NCBI GenBank assembly: GCA_951813525.2
Contig: CATOTJ020000001.1
Coordinates: 248,001 to 312,000 of the forward strand
Reading direction: 5' to 3'
Length of the DNA stretch: 64,000 bases
DNA from: Thermohalobaculum sp951813525
Lineage (GTDB): Bacteria; Pseudomonadota; Alphaproteobacteria; Rhodobacterales; Rhodobacteraceae
The notes below the pieces were generated by a model. The model worked only from the letters and a program-made list of their open reading frames with translations. It had not been told where the DNA came from and made no database searches. This document shows, piece after piece, positions 21,201 through 28,097 of the stretch (within the stretch, counting starts at the first letter, position 1; each line of letters starts with the position of its first letter). A program made the translations under genes and the position numbers.

Positions 21201-23712
21201 CGGGATCGCAGGCGCGACAATTACTGCGATGATCGATGGGCCGGATGGTACCAAGATCAACACTGGCACCGATGCCATCGCGCGCACCGAGTGGAACGCC
21301 TGGGTCAGCGTCGGAACCGATATCGGTTGGATGCGGATTTCGCCCAGCCATGACGACAGCGCAGCCGAGATGATCGCGACCGGGGACAGGACGACCTGGT
21401 ACGATATTGTCCGCTCGGACGGCGCCGAAATCATGAACGCCCGGCCGACCAACGACATGACAATAAACGCTGCGTTCGCCGCAGAAGAAGACTTGGTCCA
21501 CCGTGTCCGCCTGCACGAATTGCCGGAAAGCATGGTCGTCGGGTTCCGGGGCCTCGCCGAAGGTGCGATCTTCCACCATGTCTTCGAGAACCTGCCATCG
21601 GAAACCCGTGTCTTTGGTGCCGCCGAGGTCTCCAGCCGTGCCGCGCTGGACGCGGCGACCAGCAATGCCTTCTATCGCGACAACAATGACCTGGTCTTCA
21701 AGTTCGTTGCCGAGCGGCAGGTCCATCGCATGCCCAACACCGATGATGCGGAAATTCTGGACCGGACATTCGGGACCAATGTCAAGATTGAGACCGGCCT
21801 TGCCAACGACAGCGCAAACGTCCTGGCTGACTATGAAAGCGGCATAGACACTCGCGGGGCCACATCGGCTGTATCCGCGACGATCGGACCTGTGCGGACG
21901 GCCTGGAACGACCGTCCTGCCGCCATCAACTGGTGGGACGTAACGGCCAATGGCGATGGAACCTGGGGGTACGGCGACTATCATTTAAATCTGGGCGAAA
22001 CGCAGAATTGGACCGCCTTTTCCACACTGGACATCGATACGATCTTCGGGCGGCTGAAACCCGGATTCGAAGTGCTGTTGAACGACGCCGAGGATGGCCT
22101 GGTCAGTGCCGGGCGCTTCGAACAAGGCCAACTGCGCGTCTATCTGGACACCATCGACAACGCCTTCCTGGATCAGGTCGACAGCGTCGTAATTCGCATT
22201 CACGAGCAGGATCTGACGGACGATGTCCACGCGGCAGGCGCCCATGCACGTGTTCACCTGCACTCGATCATGCTGGATGCAAACGAAGGTCCGCGCTTCG
22301 ATTTTGCCGAGATCGGCGAGACCGTCACCGTGAACCGCGGCAATAGTGTCTTTCAGTTCCAGACCCAAAACCAATCCGGTGCAGGCGGGGTAAATGCGCT
22401 GGAAATCGCAGCCAATGGTGACGGAGTGCAAGGCTTTGGGTCCATGTCCCTATCGATCAACAACGAGGACTGGCGAGCGAAGGATTGGCTGAAGGTTTCG
22501 ACAAGTTTCCAGGGCCTGGAGCCGGGATATTCATTGCACCTACGCGATAGTCAGGACGGATGGACCCGTGTTGGCAATGGCGATGCCGGCGACAGCTATT
22601 TCGACCTTTCCGAGATTGACCCGCGATATCTCGATCAGGTCCATCGCGTGCTGTTGCGCATCGATGAAGCCGATCTGAGCGCCGATCTCGGCGAGCGCTC
22701 GGCAGAAACGCGGATGCAGCTCGAAGTCATCGATCTTGTTGCTGGCCGCGTTACGCTGGCTGACTTTGAGGATGGCATCGATCCGCGTGGCCGGACGACT
22801 GTCCAGGATGCCTCGATCAGCGCGGTGCGCGCCGCCTGGCAGGACCGCGATGATTCCATCAACTATTGGGACGTTGCAGCCAATGGTGACGGCAAATGGG
22901 GGCATGGCGATTACCGTCTGACCTTCGATGCGATCCAGGACCTGTCACCTTTCTCGAAACTTACGCTGGACACAGCGCTGGGCGGTGTAAAGTCCGACTT
23001 CGAGGTGATCCTTCAGGATGCAGACGACGGTTACGTCCATCTGGGCAAATTTGGCGAAGGCGTGTCCCGGATCTATCTGGACGATGTCGACGCCCGCTAT
23101 CTGGACGATGTGTCTTCGGTACTGATCCGTGTCCACGAGAGTGACCTGACTGAAAGCGCCGACGACGCCGGGCCCTTCACGCGCATCCACCTGAAGGGCG
23201 TATATGTCGACAGCGGCCCCCGCTTTGATTTCGAGCACGGCGTCGAGCCGTCAACAGGTGCGCGCGCGGAACAGGCAACAATTTCCGCCGTCCGCCACGA
23301 CCCGGATGTGAACGGCGACGGCGCCCTGACCTGGCAGGTCGCCGCAAACGGTGACGGTCGCTGGGGGCATGGCGATCTGACCTTCCGGATCAACCAGGAA
23401 GACTGGCGCGATGAGAGTTGGCTGAACGTTAACACGGTGATCACCGGGAATGTGGCTAACTATTCATTGTACCTGCGCGACAGCGACGATGGATGGGTTG
23501 CGTTGGGCCAGGGCAGCGACGGCTTGCAGCAGTTTGCCTTGGATCAGATCGACGAGCGGTTTCTCGATCAAGTCGATACAATCCTTCTGCGTGTTGACGA
23601 GCGCGACCTTGCGAATGACGAGCACACTACGTCTGCCCCGATAGAACTCGCCCTGACGGCAATCGATCTTTCGGACAAATTCGTTTTCGATCTGATGGAT
23701 GCGAGAGGCTGA
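18223..23712 (+). CDS. G8-domain, CEMIP/TMEM2-like beta-helix protein with five repeated modules (5' end disrupted)
   Basis: At least 1829 residues. A repeated module occurs at about 118-268, 1202-1353, 1357-1506, 1513-1664 and 1667-1816. Its core is NGDGxWGHGDY, then LRDxxDGW, and LDQVDxVLLRIxExDL. Between copies one and two lie a G8-like domain (about 366-520, GTLIIDGGELIAED) and a parallel beta-helix (about 600-960) whose HIMVMHHGDMRIQGAE, YGAHWHLSGD and GHSYFMEDGAEFGN strings match the CEMIP/TMEM2/fibrocystin-L family; some animal members act on hyaluronan. The frame is open from 18088 and reads sensibly before the TTG given as start, so the true N-terminus was upstream and is cut off by the IS630. 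A surface or secreted polysaccharide-binding role is inferred. Confidence 0.8.
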   Translation: MLELDRWSGESIRARIGNDLLNLGGFWHDRADAVQGGSIAGANGAITWTISQGRAESDLGGDPSVADAAHFVRIVAEGLQGRQDISFSSSAIPAEGGWQVTDLSVQVELAEASDISRTITGFNGGVEWAGATGARNAEISTVGSAWQSTINSYQFEANGDGLWGHGDYWLNLGSLSDGSLDLSNANTLDIQSIVSAPGVPFTVYVRDADRGWSDLGSHLGEDIQIDLTGLADTSLDQLNALVLRINESDLTDSPDQTATTRVFLNDIFYTLPGTVDLAGDVTIHDLGDHSEGTLSFAQLPGLTGGEILWFGQAVGGEASLRDGVQVSFQTDRGHDGPASFDYVVRNNDQVLSRHRAVVDVQAEPRWSNAYDEVGAEDTVVIGAGERVLLDQDARVGTLIIDGGELIAEDRQDISLTADRVLVMDGGLFQVGRADNLFSHNFTLVLTGDDAGYDLDLTPYANCDVEVSHNDDGPCVATGDPVCKCMSELADNDAYLMAMGMGSMIEIHAADADKAGWTQLDMTGEAGSVWLTLAEATSWEAGDRIVIASTDFNHENTEERTIVETRNGGVEIRLDRALDHRHYGEIEDYQNGKTGADARSWQIDMRAEVALLSRNVTITGDEDAHVDGFGGHIMVMHHGDMRIQGAEITRMGQEGILGRYGAHWHLSGDATGDYLKNNSFHEIYNKGITWHGVQNTVVSDNVVYGTIGHSYFMEDGAEFGNTITGNLGLGTKAADRASALTSADIDHVSTYWIENANNVIEDNHAAGSDFAGFWIAPSDPHGLSGASGLYDDLTSRTDPIQHFVGNTAHSNSFNLGIEGHVADGGQFPQFHETIYEATGDWEIRDFTAFKSDERSIWTRTEGGTFTDIKSADNVKAAFFSFNNTMTDSVVVGRSEGNNQVGEDVGPHRGHSIYDGPSGIENVHFANFSGSDYAIQGANAAEKSTTHFAKGITFGGVTEANKVDFSVPEFTVDGQPTFFDDAWTTSLIDLDGSITGIAGATITAMIDGPDGTKINTGTDAIARTEWNAWVSVGTDIGWMRISPSHDDSAAEMIATGDRTTWYDIVRSDGAEIMNARPTNDMTINAAFAAEEDLVHRVRLHELPESMVVGFRGLAEGAIFHHVFENLPSETRVFGAAEVSSRAALDAATSNAFYRDNNDLVFKFVAERQVHRMPNTDDAEILDRTFGTNVKIETGLANDSANVLADYESGIDTRGATSAVSATIGPVRTAWNDRPAAINWWDVTANGDGTWGYGDYHLNLGETQNWTAFSTLDIDTIFGRLKPGFEVLLNDAEDGLVSAGRFEQGQLRVYLDTIDNAFLDQVDSVVIRIHEQDLTDDVHAAGAHARVHLHSIMLDANEGPRFDFAEIGETVTVNRGNSVFQFQTQNQSGAGGVNALEIAANGDGVQGFGSMSLSINNEDWRAKDWLKVSTSFQGLEPGYSLHLRDSQDGWTRVGNGDAGDSYFDLSEIDPRYLDQVHRVLLRIDEADLSADLGERSAETRMQLEVIDLVAGRVTLADFEDGIDPRGRTTVQDASISAVRAAWQDRDDSINYWDVAANGDGKWGHGDYRLTFDAIQDLSPFSKLTLDTALGGVKSDFEVILQDADDGYVHLGKFGEGVSRIYLDDVDARYLDDVSSVLIRVHESDLTESADDAGPFTRIHLKGVYVDSGPRFDFEHGVEPSTGARAEQATISAVRHDPDVNGDGALTWQVAANGDGRWGHGDLTFRINQEDWRDESWLNVNTVITGNVANYSLYLRDSDDGWVALGQGSDGLQQFALDQIDERFLDQVDTILLRVDERDLANDEHTTSAPIELALTAIDLSDKFVFDLMDARG
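21826..23670 (+). repeat. Four tandem copies of the NGDGxWGHGDY module (C-terminal block)
   Basis: Copies begin at about 21826, 22291, 22759 and 23221, each close to 450 bases. A fifth copy lies apart at about 18574-19026. Copies two and four resemble each other most (ending in LTDD/LTES with INWWDV/INYWDV), as do copies three and five (NNEDWRAKDW / NQEDWRDESW). This alternation suggests duplication of a two-module unit. I do not recognise the module as a named family; the length and strand pattern suggest a beta-sandwich. Confidence 0.75.
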
Positions 23713-23841
23713 GCTTTCTGGAACCTGAAACCGGTAAGTCTGTCCGGGAATGCGGCGCGGGCAAGATCTGTGCGATGCGCCCTATGACTGAGACCACCGG
23801 AGCGGTCGTGCCAGGTCGGACGGGGTTGCAAGCAGCGACGG

Positions 23842-25047
23842 CTACCCGAACCGCTTCAACCACCTCTCGCAACGTTCAGCATCTCGTGCCTCGTAGGCTG
23901 CCAGGGCGTTCGCGGGGCTCAGGTCAAAATCGCCCTCGGCATCCTCGCCGAGAGCGGTGAGGCGCATCGAGTACCAGGCGGTGACGCCTCCGCGGGGCGG
24001 CGCATCGAACATCGGAAAGTCTGGGTCGCCGCCGGATTGGCTCAACCAGGTGTTCGCGAGTGACGGGTTCAATACCATCGCGCGGGCGACACTGACGGCA
24101 TCGGCAGCACCATCGTTCAGGGCAGCCAATGCTTGGTCCCTGGTTTCAAAACCACCGGTCAGCGCGATTGGGATTGATGTCTGCTCTTTCGCGCGCTGCG
24201 CAAAATCAATGAAGTATGGCCCGGACGAGGACGTGCCGTCCGAGCTGGATGCGGCCCCGGGAAAATACGTGCCACCGCTGATATCGATCAGATCGACCGA
24301 GGTCTGATCCAGCAGGCGCACCACCTGCAATGCATCGGCGTTGTCCAAGCCGCCGATCAGTTTGTCAGTTGAATTAATCTTTATGCCGATGGGGAAGGAC
24401 GGTCCAACGGCTTGGCGCACAGCGTCTAACACCTCGCCAACGATCCGAAACCGGTCTTCGATCGGCCCGCCATAGGCGTCGGTCCGGTGGTTGAACAAAG
24501 GTGACAGGAACTGGCTGAACAGAAAGCCGTGGCCCGCATGGATTTGGGCACCGCCGAAACCAACCTCCTTTGCAAGCATCGCCGCTCTAGCATAAGCCTC
24601 GGGCAACTCGTGAATGTCTTCCAACGACATACCATCACAGCGCAGCCCATTGACATCCAGCGGGGATGGCCCTTTCGGCCGGCTTATCGGTGCGTGCGCA
24701 AGCGCACCGGCGTGGCCCAATTGTGGCCAGACATGCGACCCGTTTACACTGCCCCGCTTGGCCAGAGCGCGCAGGGCGTCGAGGTCTGCGCCCGGCGTCA
24801 GAACGAGGTTGCCTGGCTTTTCGGGAAAGTGCGGGCTTGTCTGCACTTCGCCGATCAGAGACATTGCCGCGCCGCCCTCGGCCCAGCGTTCATACAGTCT
24901 CATCTGTGCAAAGGTTGGATTACCGACGCCGTCGCCCAGCGAGTCAGACATTGCCGATTTGATCATGCGGTTCTTCAGTTGAACGCCGCAGGGCAGCCGC
25001 AGGGGTTGACCAAGGGCTGTTACCCTATCGTCTTCATTCTGGCTCAT
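23842..25047 (-). CDS. Old yellow enzyme family NADH:flavin oxidoreductase
   Basis: A 401-residue FMN-dependent TIM-barrel ene-reductase or related oxidoreductase. Family marks are LKNRMIKSAM near the N-terminus, GQLGHAGAL-type barrel motifs, IHAGHGFLFSQFLSPLFN followed by RTDAYGG, and the FMN-phosphate site around ALTGGFETRDQ and DAVSVARAM. Activated alkenes or related electrophiles are the usual substrates. It lies beside an ArsR regulator on the same strand, and a motif shared by both upstream regions suggests that this regulator controls it. Confidence 0.88.
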   Translation of the reverse strand: MSQNEDDRVTALGQPLRLPCGVQLKNRMIKSAMSDSLGDGVGNPTFAQMRLYERWAEGGAAMSLIGEVQTSPHFPEKPGNLVLTPGADLDALRALAKRGSVNGSHVWPQLGHAGALAHAPISRPKGPSPLDVNGLRCDGMSLEDIHELPEAYARAAMLAKEVGFGGAQIHAGHGFLFSQFLSPLFNHRTDAYGGPIEDRFRIVGEVLDAVRQAVGPSFPIGIKINSTDKLIGGLDNADALQVVRLLDQTSVDLIDISGGTYFPGAASSSDGTSSSGPYFIDFAQRAKEQTSIPIALTGGFETRDQALAALNDGAADAVSVARAMVLNPSLANTWLSQSGGDPDFPMFDAPPRGGVTAWYSMRLTALGEDAEGDFDLSPANALAAYEARDAERCERWLKRFG

Positions 25048-25063
25048 GGCATCACTCCATCGG

Positions 25064-25078
25064 GATATTTCGATATTC
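25064..25078. promoter_or_regulatory. Candidate ArsR operator, OYE promoter
   Basis: The core atatttcgatat, upstream of the oxidoreductase start at 25047, differs by one base from the core atatctcgatat of the perfect palindrome at the regulator's own start. It is probably a second binding site for the same repressor. Confidence 0.55.
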
Positions 25079-25126
25079 CTATTGCGTACAGCGCAGTCGC
25101 TTCCACGCTCCGCGCTTCCTCGGATT

Positions 25127-25435
25127 TTATAGTTTCAAGAGCTCATCCTCGACAGCGGCGAGAAACCGGCGAATGCTCTCTTCATCGCGCCGGTAGAAGG
25201 TCCACTGTCCATGGCGCTCTGCAATCACAAAGCCTGCATGCTTGAGCAGACCCATATAGTTCGAAATCGTCGACTGAGAGAGCTTCGCCTTCTCTTGAAT
25301 ATAGGCGACACAGACGCCCTCCAGATCCGTGTGCTCTGGCAGAGCGGGTGGAAAATTGGAGCGATCTTTCAACCACTCCAAAATCCTGCGCCGCACAGGG
25401 TTGTTCAAAGCCGCTATCGATTGTTCCAGGTCCAT
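25127..25435 (-). CDS. ArsR-family winged-helix regulator
   Basis: A 102-residue repressor-type protein beginning MDLEQSIAALNNPVRRRILEWL. The recognition helix is in AKLSQSTISNYMGLLKHAGFV and the wing in ERHGQWTFYRRDEE. A Cys in GVCVAYIQE lies before the recognition helix and could take part in metal or redox sensing, though the classical CVC pair is not present. The ATG at 25435 overlaps a 22-bp palindrome, which fits autoregulation. The frame stays open upstream, but that reading runs through the palindrome. It precedes the old yellow enzyme gene in the same direction. Confidence 0.85.
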   Translation of the reverse strand: MDLEQSIAALNNPVRRRILEWLKDRSNFPPALPEHTDLEGVCVAYIQEKAKLSQSTISNYMGLLKHAGFVIAERHGQWTFYRRDEESIRRFLAAVEDELLKL

Positions 25436-25456
25436 ATATCGAGATATCTCGATATA
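25435..25456. promoter_or_regulatory. Perfect 22-bp palindrome, candidate ArsR operator
   Basis: An uninterrupted palindrome centred on gat|atc, with half-site TATATCGAGAT, covers the start codon of the ArsR gene. The position is right for autorepression. A close relative of its core lies upstream of the neighbouring oxidoreductase. Confidence 0.75.
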
Positions 25457-25628
25457 CAGGCACCCTGTCAAGCAATTTGCGCATTTAGACGGCGAAAGCG
25501 GCTTATGATTTTATGCTGCTCTGACAAGTCTAAATGGCGGCGGTTGGGACAACCTGCCGTTTAGTGACAACGTTCCAGTGGCCGCTTTGACCCTGAGAGC
25601 CTGCGATCTAGGTCAAACTGAACTCTCG

Positions 25629-26036
25629 CTAGTTCTTATTCAACCAAGCGACCGCAGCTTGCCTCGATCCAAAGTAGGCGGTTGGGAAGGCCGCCGGGCC
25701 CTCGGTTGCAGGAGGCGCGCCAATCGCCAGCATTCCAGCCGGCATGATGAATGCAAATCTCCTTAGACCCGCCGCATTGTATCGCGGGATGATATTCTCG
25801 TCGCGCCATCCCATAGACATGCGCCTCATATCCATTTTGAATTGCACGGCATCGACCAAGGCCCCTGGCTGTCCCGCTCCCTCGACAACCGATGCAAACT
25901 CGCCGAGAAAATTGTCAAAATCATCGCCAGACATAGTCTCCGTCGTATCGAACCATCTGATCTCGGAGCAGCCATCGTTCGGTCGAACAATACATTCACC
26001 CCATTGATCGGAATATTTGGTGACCGGCAATGTCAT
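25629..26036 (-). CDS. SpoIIAA/STAS-like small protein
   Basis: A 135-residue soluble protein starting TLPVTKYSDQWGECIV. Its layout resembles SpoIIAA-like (STAS-type) proteins: a beta strand, then an acidic helix (SGDDFDNFLGEFASVVEG), a central strand LVDAVQFKMD, a strand RRFAFIMPAG and a C-terminal YFGSRQAAVAWLN helix. The start at 26036 has AAGGAG upstream. It is divergent from an HxlR regulator 91 bases away, which probably controls it. The family match is by pattern only and the function is unknown. Confidence 0.65.
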   Translation of the reverse strand: MTLPVTKYSDQWGECIVRPNDGCSEIRWFDTTETMSGDDFDNFLGEFASVVEGAGQPGALVDAVQFKMDMRRMSMGWRDENIIPRYNAAGLRRFAFIMPAGMLAIGAPPATEGPAAFPTAYFGSRQAAVAWLNKN

Positions 26037-26061
26037 CTCGGAACTCCTTTCAGGTTGTTGG

Positions 26062-26080
26062 CCAGTCGTGGATTGACTGG
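26062..26080. promoter_or_regulatory. Inverted repeat between divergent genes, candidate HxlR operator
   Basis: The repeat CCAGTC-n7-GACTGG sits midway between the SpoIIAA-like gene and the HxlR gene. The placement suits a regulator that controls both directions. Confidence 0.45.
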
Positions 26081-26127
26081 TATAGAAATGCAAGTAGGCA
26101 CATTTTTGATACCAAAAGGAGGTCACT

Positions 26128-26472
26128 TTGGAACAGCGAGCAAGAGAACGCGTGGAACTCGTTGAGAAGATGATGAAAGTGATCGGAGCGAAATGGAAAC
26201 CGGCAATCATGTATTGCCTCACCCAACAAAGAAAGATGCGTTATGGAGAACTGCGTCGTGCGATTCCGGATGTCACACAGCGAATTTTGACACTGCGATT
26301 GCGAGAGTTAGAGCATGATGGATTTGTAAGACGGACCGTTGTCAACACGATACCGGCACATGTCGAGTACGAGCCGACCGATCTTGGCTTCGATATTCAC
26401 CCGTTTTATCGCGATCTATGTCTTTGGGCCGAAGAACGAATGGAAAAACTGAAGCCTGCACTTGAAACCTGA
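26128..26472 (+). CDS. HxlR-family transcriptional regulator
   Basis: A 114-residue winged-helix protein with the family pattern IGAKWKPAIMYCLTQQRKMRYGELRR, then ITQRILTLRLRELEHDGFV-like recognition and YEPTDLGFDIHPFYRDLCLWAEE at the end. The start is a TTG at 26128, supported by AAGGAGG five bases upstream. It is divergent from the SpoIIAA-like gene. HxlR proteins often respond to reactive electrophiles or thiol stress; one Cys in the second helix (MYCL) and one near the end (LCLW) could serve, but this is inference. Confidence 0.85.
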   Translation: MEQRARERVELVEKMMKVIGAKWKPAIMYCLTQQRKMRYGELRRAIPDVTQRILTLRLRELEHDGFVRRTVVNTIPAHVEYEPTDLGFDIHPFYRDLCLWAEERMEKLKPALET

Positions 26473-26679
26473 TTGCATACGAAACGGGTATTCGCAGCTC
26501 TTGAATATCTGGAACCTACCATGACCAAAATAAGAGGCGGCCACCGCGATCGCAGCAGACCAAAGAAGCGGACATCCAACCTTGACCGGCATTGTGCCAG
26601 ACGGGCTCTTAGCGGACCTCAATCCGATTTATCGCCGCATCAGCAACAACGCGCCAATTCAACAGCCTTCGATTGCGGA

Positions 26680-27564
26680 TCAATTCGCTGACCCTAACCG
26701 GGTAAGTGCGACCTCGGCCCAGTTCGCGATCCGCCGAGCGGTGGTAAGGGCCTCGATCGCATTCTTGCCGTGGGCAGCCACTTGCTCGGGCTGCTCGGCG
26801 ATCCGTCTTGCTGCTGCGCGGCGCAGCATAGGTGCGAACGCCGGGGTATCTGAAAACGGGGTGAGGTCGAGGGTCGACGTAAACCAACCTTGATCGACCA
26901 GAACGACGGCCTCGGCGAACGCGGCAGGGCGCCAATAGAGCGTGGGATCGATGATCCCAGGCGCCAGGCCCCGCGAAAAAACGACGTTGCCGGTCAGATC
27001 CGCATGTACCAGCTGTCGGGTGAGAGGTGGCGGCGGATCGGCGAGAAGCGGCGCCAGCAATGCAAGATAGTCCGCCGGATAGTCGGCTTGCGCCTCACCC
27101 CATGCGACCCTGTCCGCGCGCGCCCAAGGATCGGTCCGTGACGCGATTATAGCGTTGTTTGGCAAGGGTGTAAGAAGGTCATGATAGGCACGCGAGGCCA
27201 GCACGATTTCACGCGCACGGTCCGGGGCTGGCTCGCCCTCTATCCAGTGCCAGGCGGCCCAGCGGTCAATCTCCCAACCGCCGGGCGGACCAGAGAGCGG
27301 TGGCGGTACGGGCACAGGACGTTGGAAACGGCAATCCGGAACGTCGCGCAGACCCGCATGCGTTTCGGCGAGAAATTGTGCCTCTAACGAATTCGCGCTT
27401 GGTTTCAGGACGATATCGCCGGCGCGCCAGGCCACACCGATGCCACCCGCAAGCAGCTTCGCCGGTTGGCCACCGGCAAAGCCTGCGAGCGCTTTGGATG
27501 AGGGCGGCAGGCTTGAATGGGCGTCAGCGCTCAAGTGTGACCCCGTGAATGGGCAAAGTGTCAA
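26680..27564 (-). CDS. Aminoglycoside phosphotransferase-like kinase (TIGR02569-like)
   Basis: A 294-residue protein of the APH/choline-kinase fold. The catalytic loop is LVHADLTGNVVF with Asp and Asn in the HxDxxxxN pattern, followed by the metal-binding Asp in GIIDPTLYWRP. The N-terminal lobe has GGIGVAWRAGDIVLKP. The strings resemble a family of unassigned phosphotransferases rather than known resistance enzymes, so drug resistance should not be assumed. The substrate is unknown. It stands alone between the HxlR gene and an empty stretch. Confidence 0.75.
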   Translation of the reverse strand: MTLCPFTGSHLSADAHSSLPPSSKALAGFAGGQPAKLLAGGIGVAWRAGDIVLKPSANSLEAQFLAETHAGLRDVPDCRFQRPVPVPPPLSGPPGGWEIDRWAAWHWIEGEPAPDRAREIVLASRAYHDLLTPLPNNAIIASRTDPWARADRVAWGEAQADYPADYLALLAPLLADPPPPLTRQLVHADLTGNVVFSRGLAPGIIDPTLYWRPAAFAEAVVLVDQGWFTSTLDLTPFSDTPAFAPMLRRAAARRIAEQPEQVAAHGKNAIEALTTARRIANWAEVALTRLGSAN

Positions 27565-28097
27565 AATTGACGCTCAAGAAACGATCTGTTGTCGAGCCTT
27601 GTCGCCGTTTTGGCCTCTGAGCATCAAGGGTTGAATCGCATACAGAAAATCCCATAGCCGCGCGGCGAGCCCGCTGACGCCGTCCCCGGGCGCCGTGGAA
27701 AGGAGTGAACTTTACGCAATGAGTGAATGTTCGGCAGGCCCGTTCTGGTGCGGTACAGGTAATGTCGTCCTAGCGGCCCAAGGCACATCGCAGCTAAGAC
27801 CTCCCGAGCGCGTAGCATGATCACCAGCGGTCACTTGCAAAGCTGAACCGGCGCGCACCCGGGCAACGTGGACCGCAGTCCCGGGTCGAGCGTTTTCCGG
27901 GTTCCACCCACCATGCGCAGTGAAGTCGCCAATCCGAATATTAGCCCGAGGACGGCCCCAGCAATCGATCGGCACAGCCCTCATTGCCTGCGCGGACATT
28001 TATCCGCCGGTTAGCTGGACAAAGGTGCGCATTGGCCGCTTCAATGCGATAACGGATCTCGCCGATTGACGGACTTCTGCGACGGGGGTGCAATGCC
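27565..28097. other. Intergenic stretch without a firm gene
   Basis: About 530 bases between the APH-like gene and the molybdenum hydroxylase gene. A 95-codon minus-strand frame (27712-27999) is open but has no clear ribosome-binding site, family or export signal. The last bases before 28098 must hold the hydroxylase promoter. Nothing else recognised. Confidence 0.4.

Noticed and set aside
26680..27564. Calling the APH-like gene an aminoglycoside resistance gene
   Set aside because: Only the general kinase motifs match; the surrounding strings fit an unassigned phosphotransferase group.
27712..27999. A 95-codon minus-strand frame
   Set aside because: Open but with no clear start signal, family or neighbours; kept only as a comment on the intergenic stretch.
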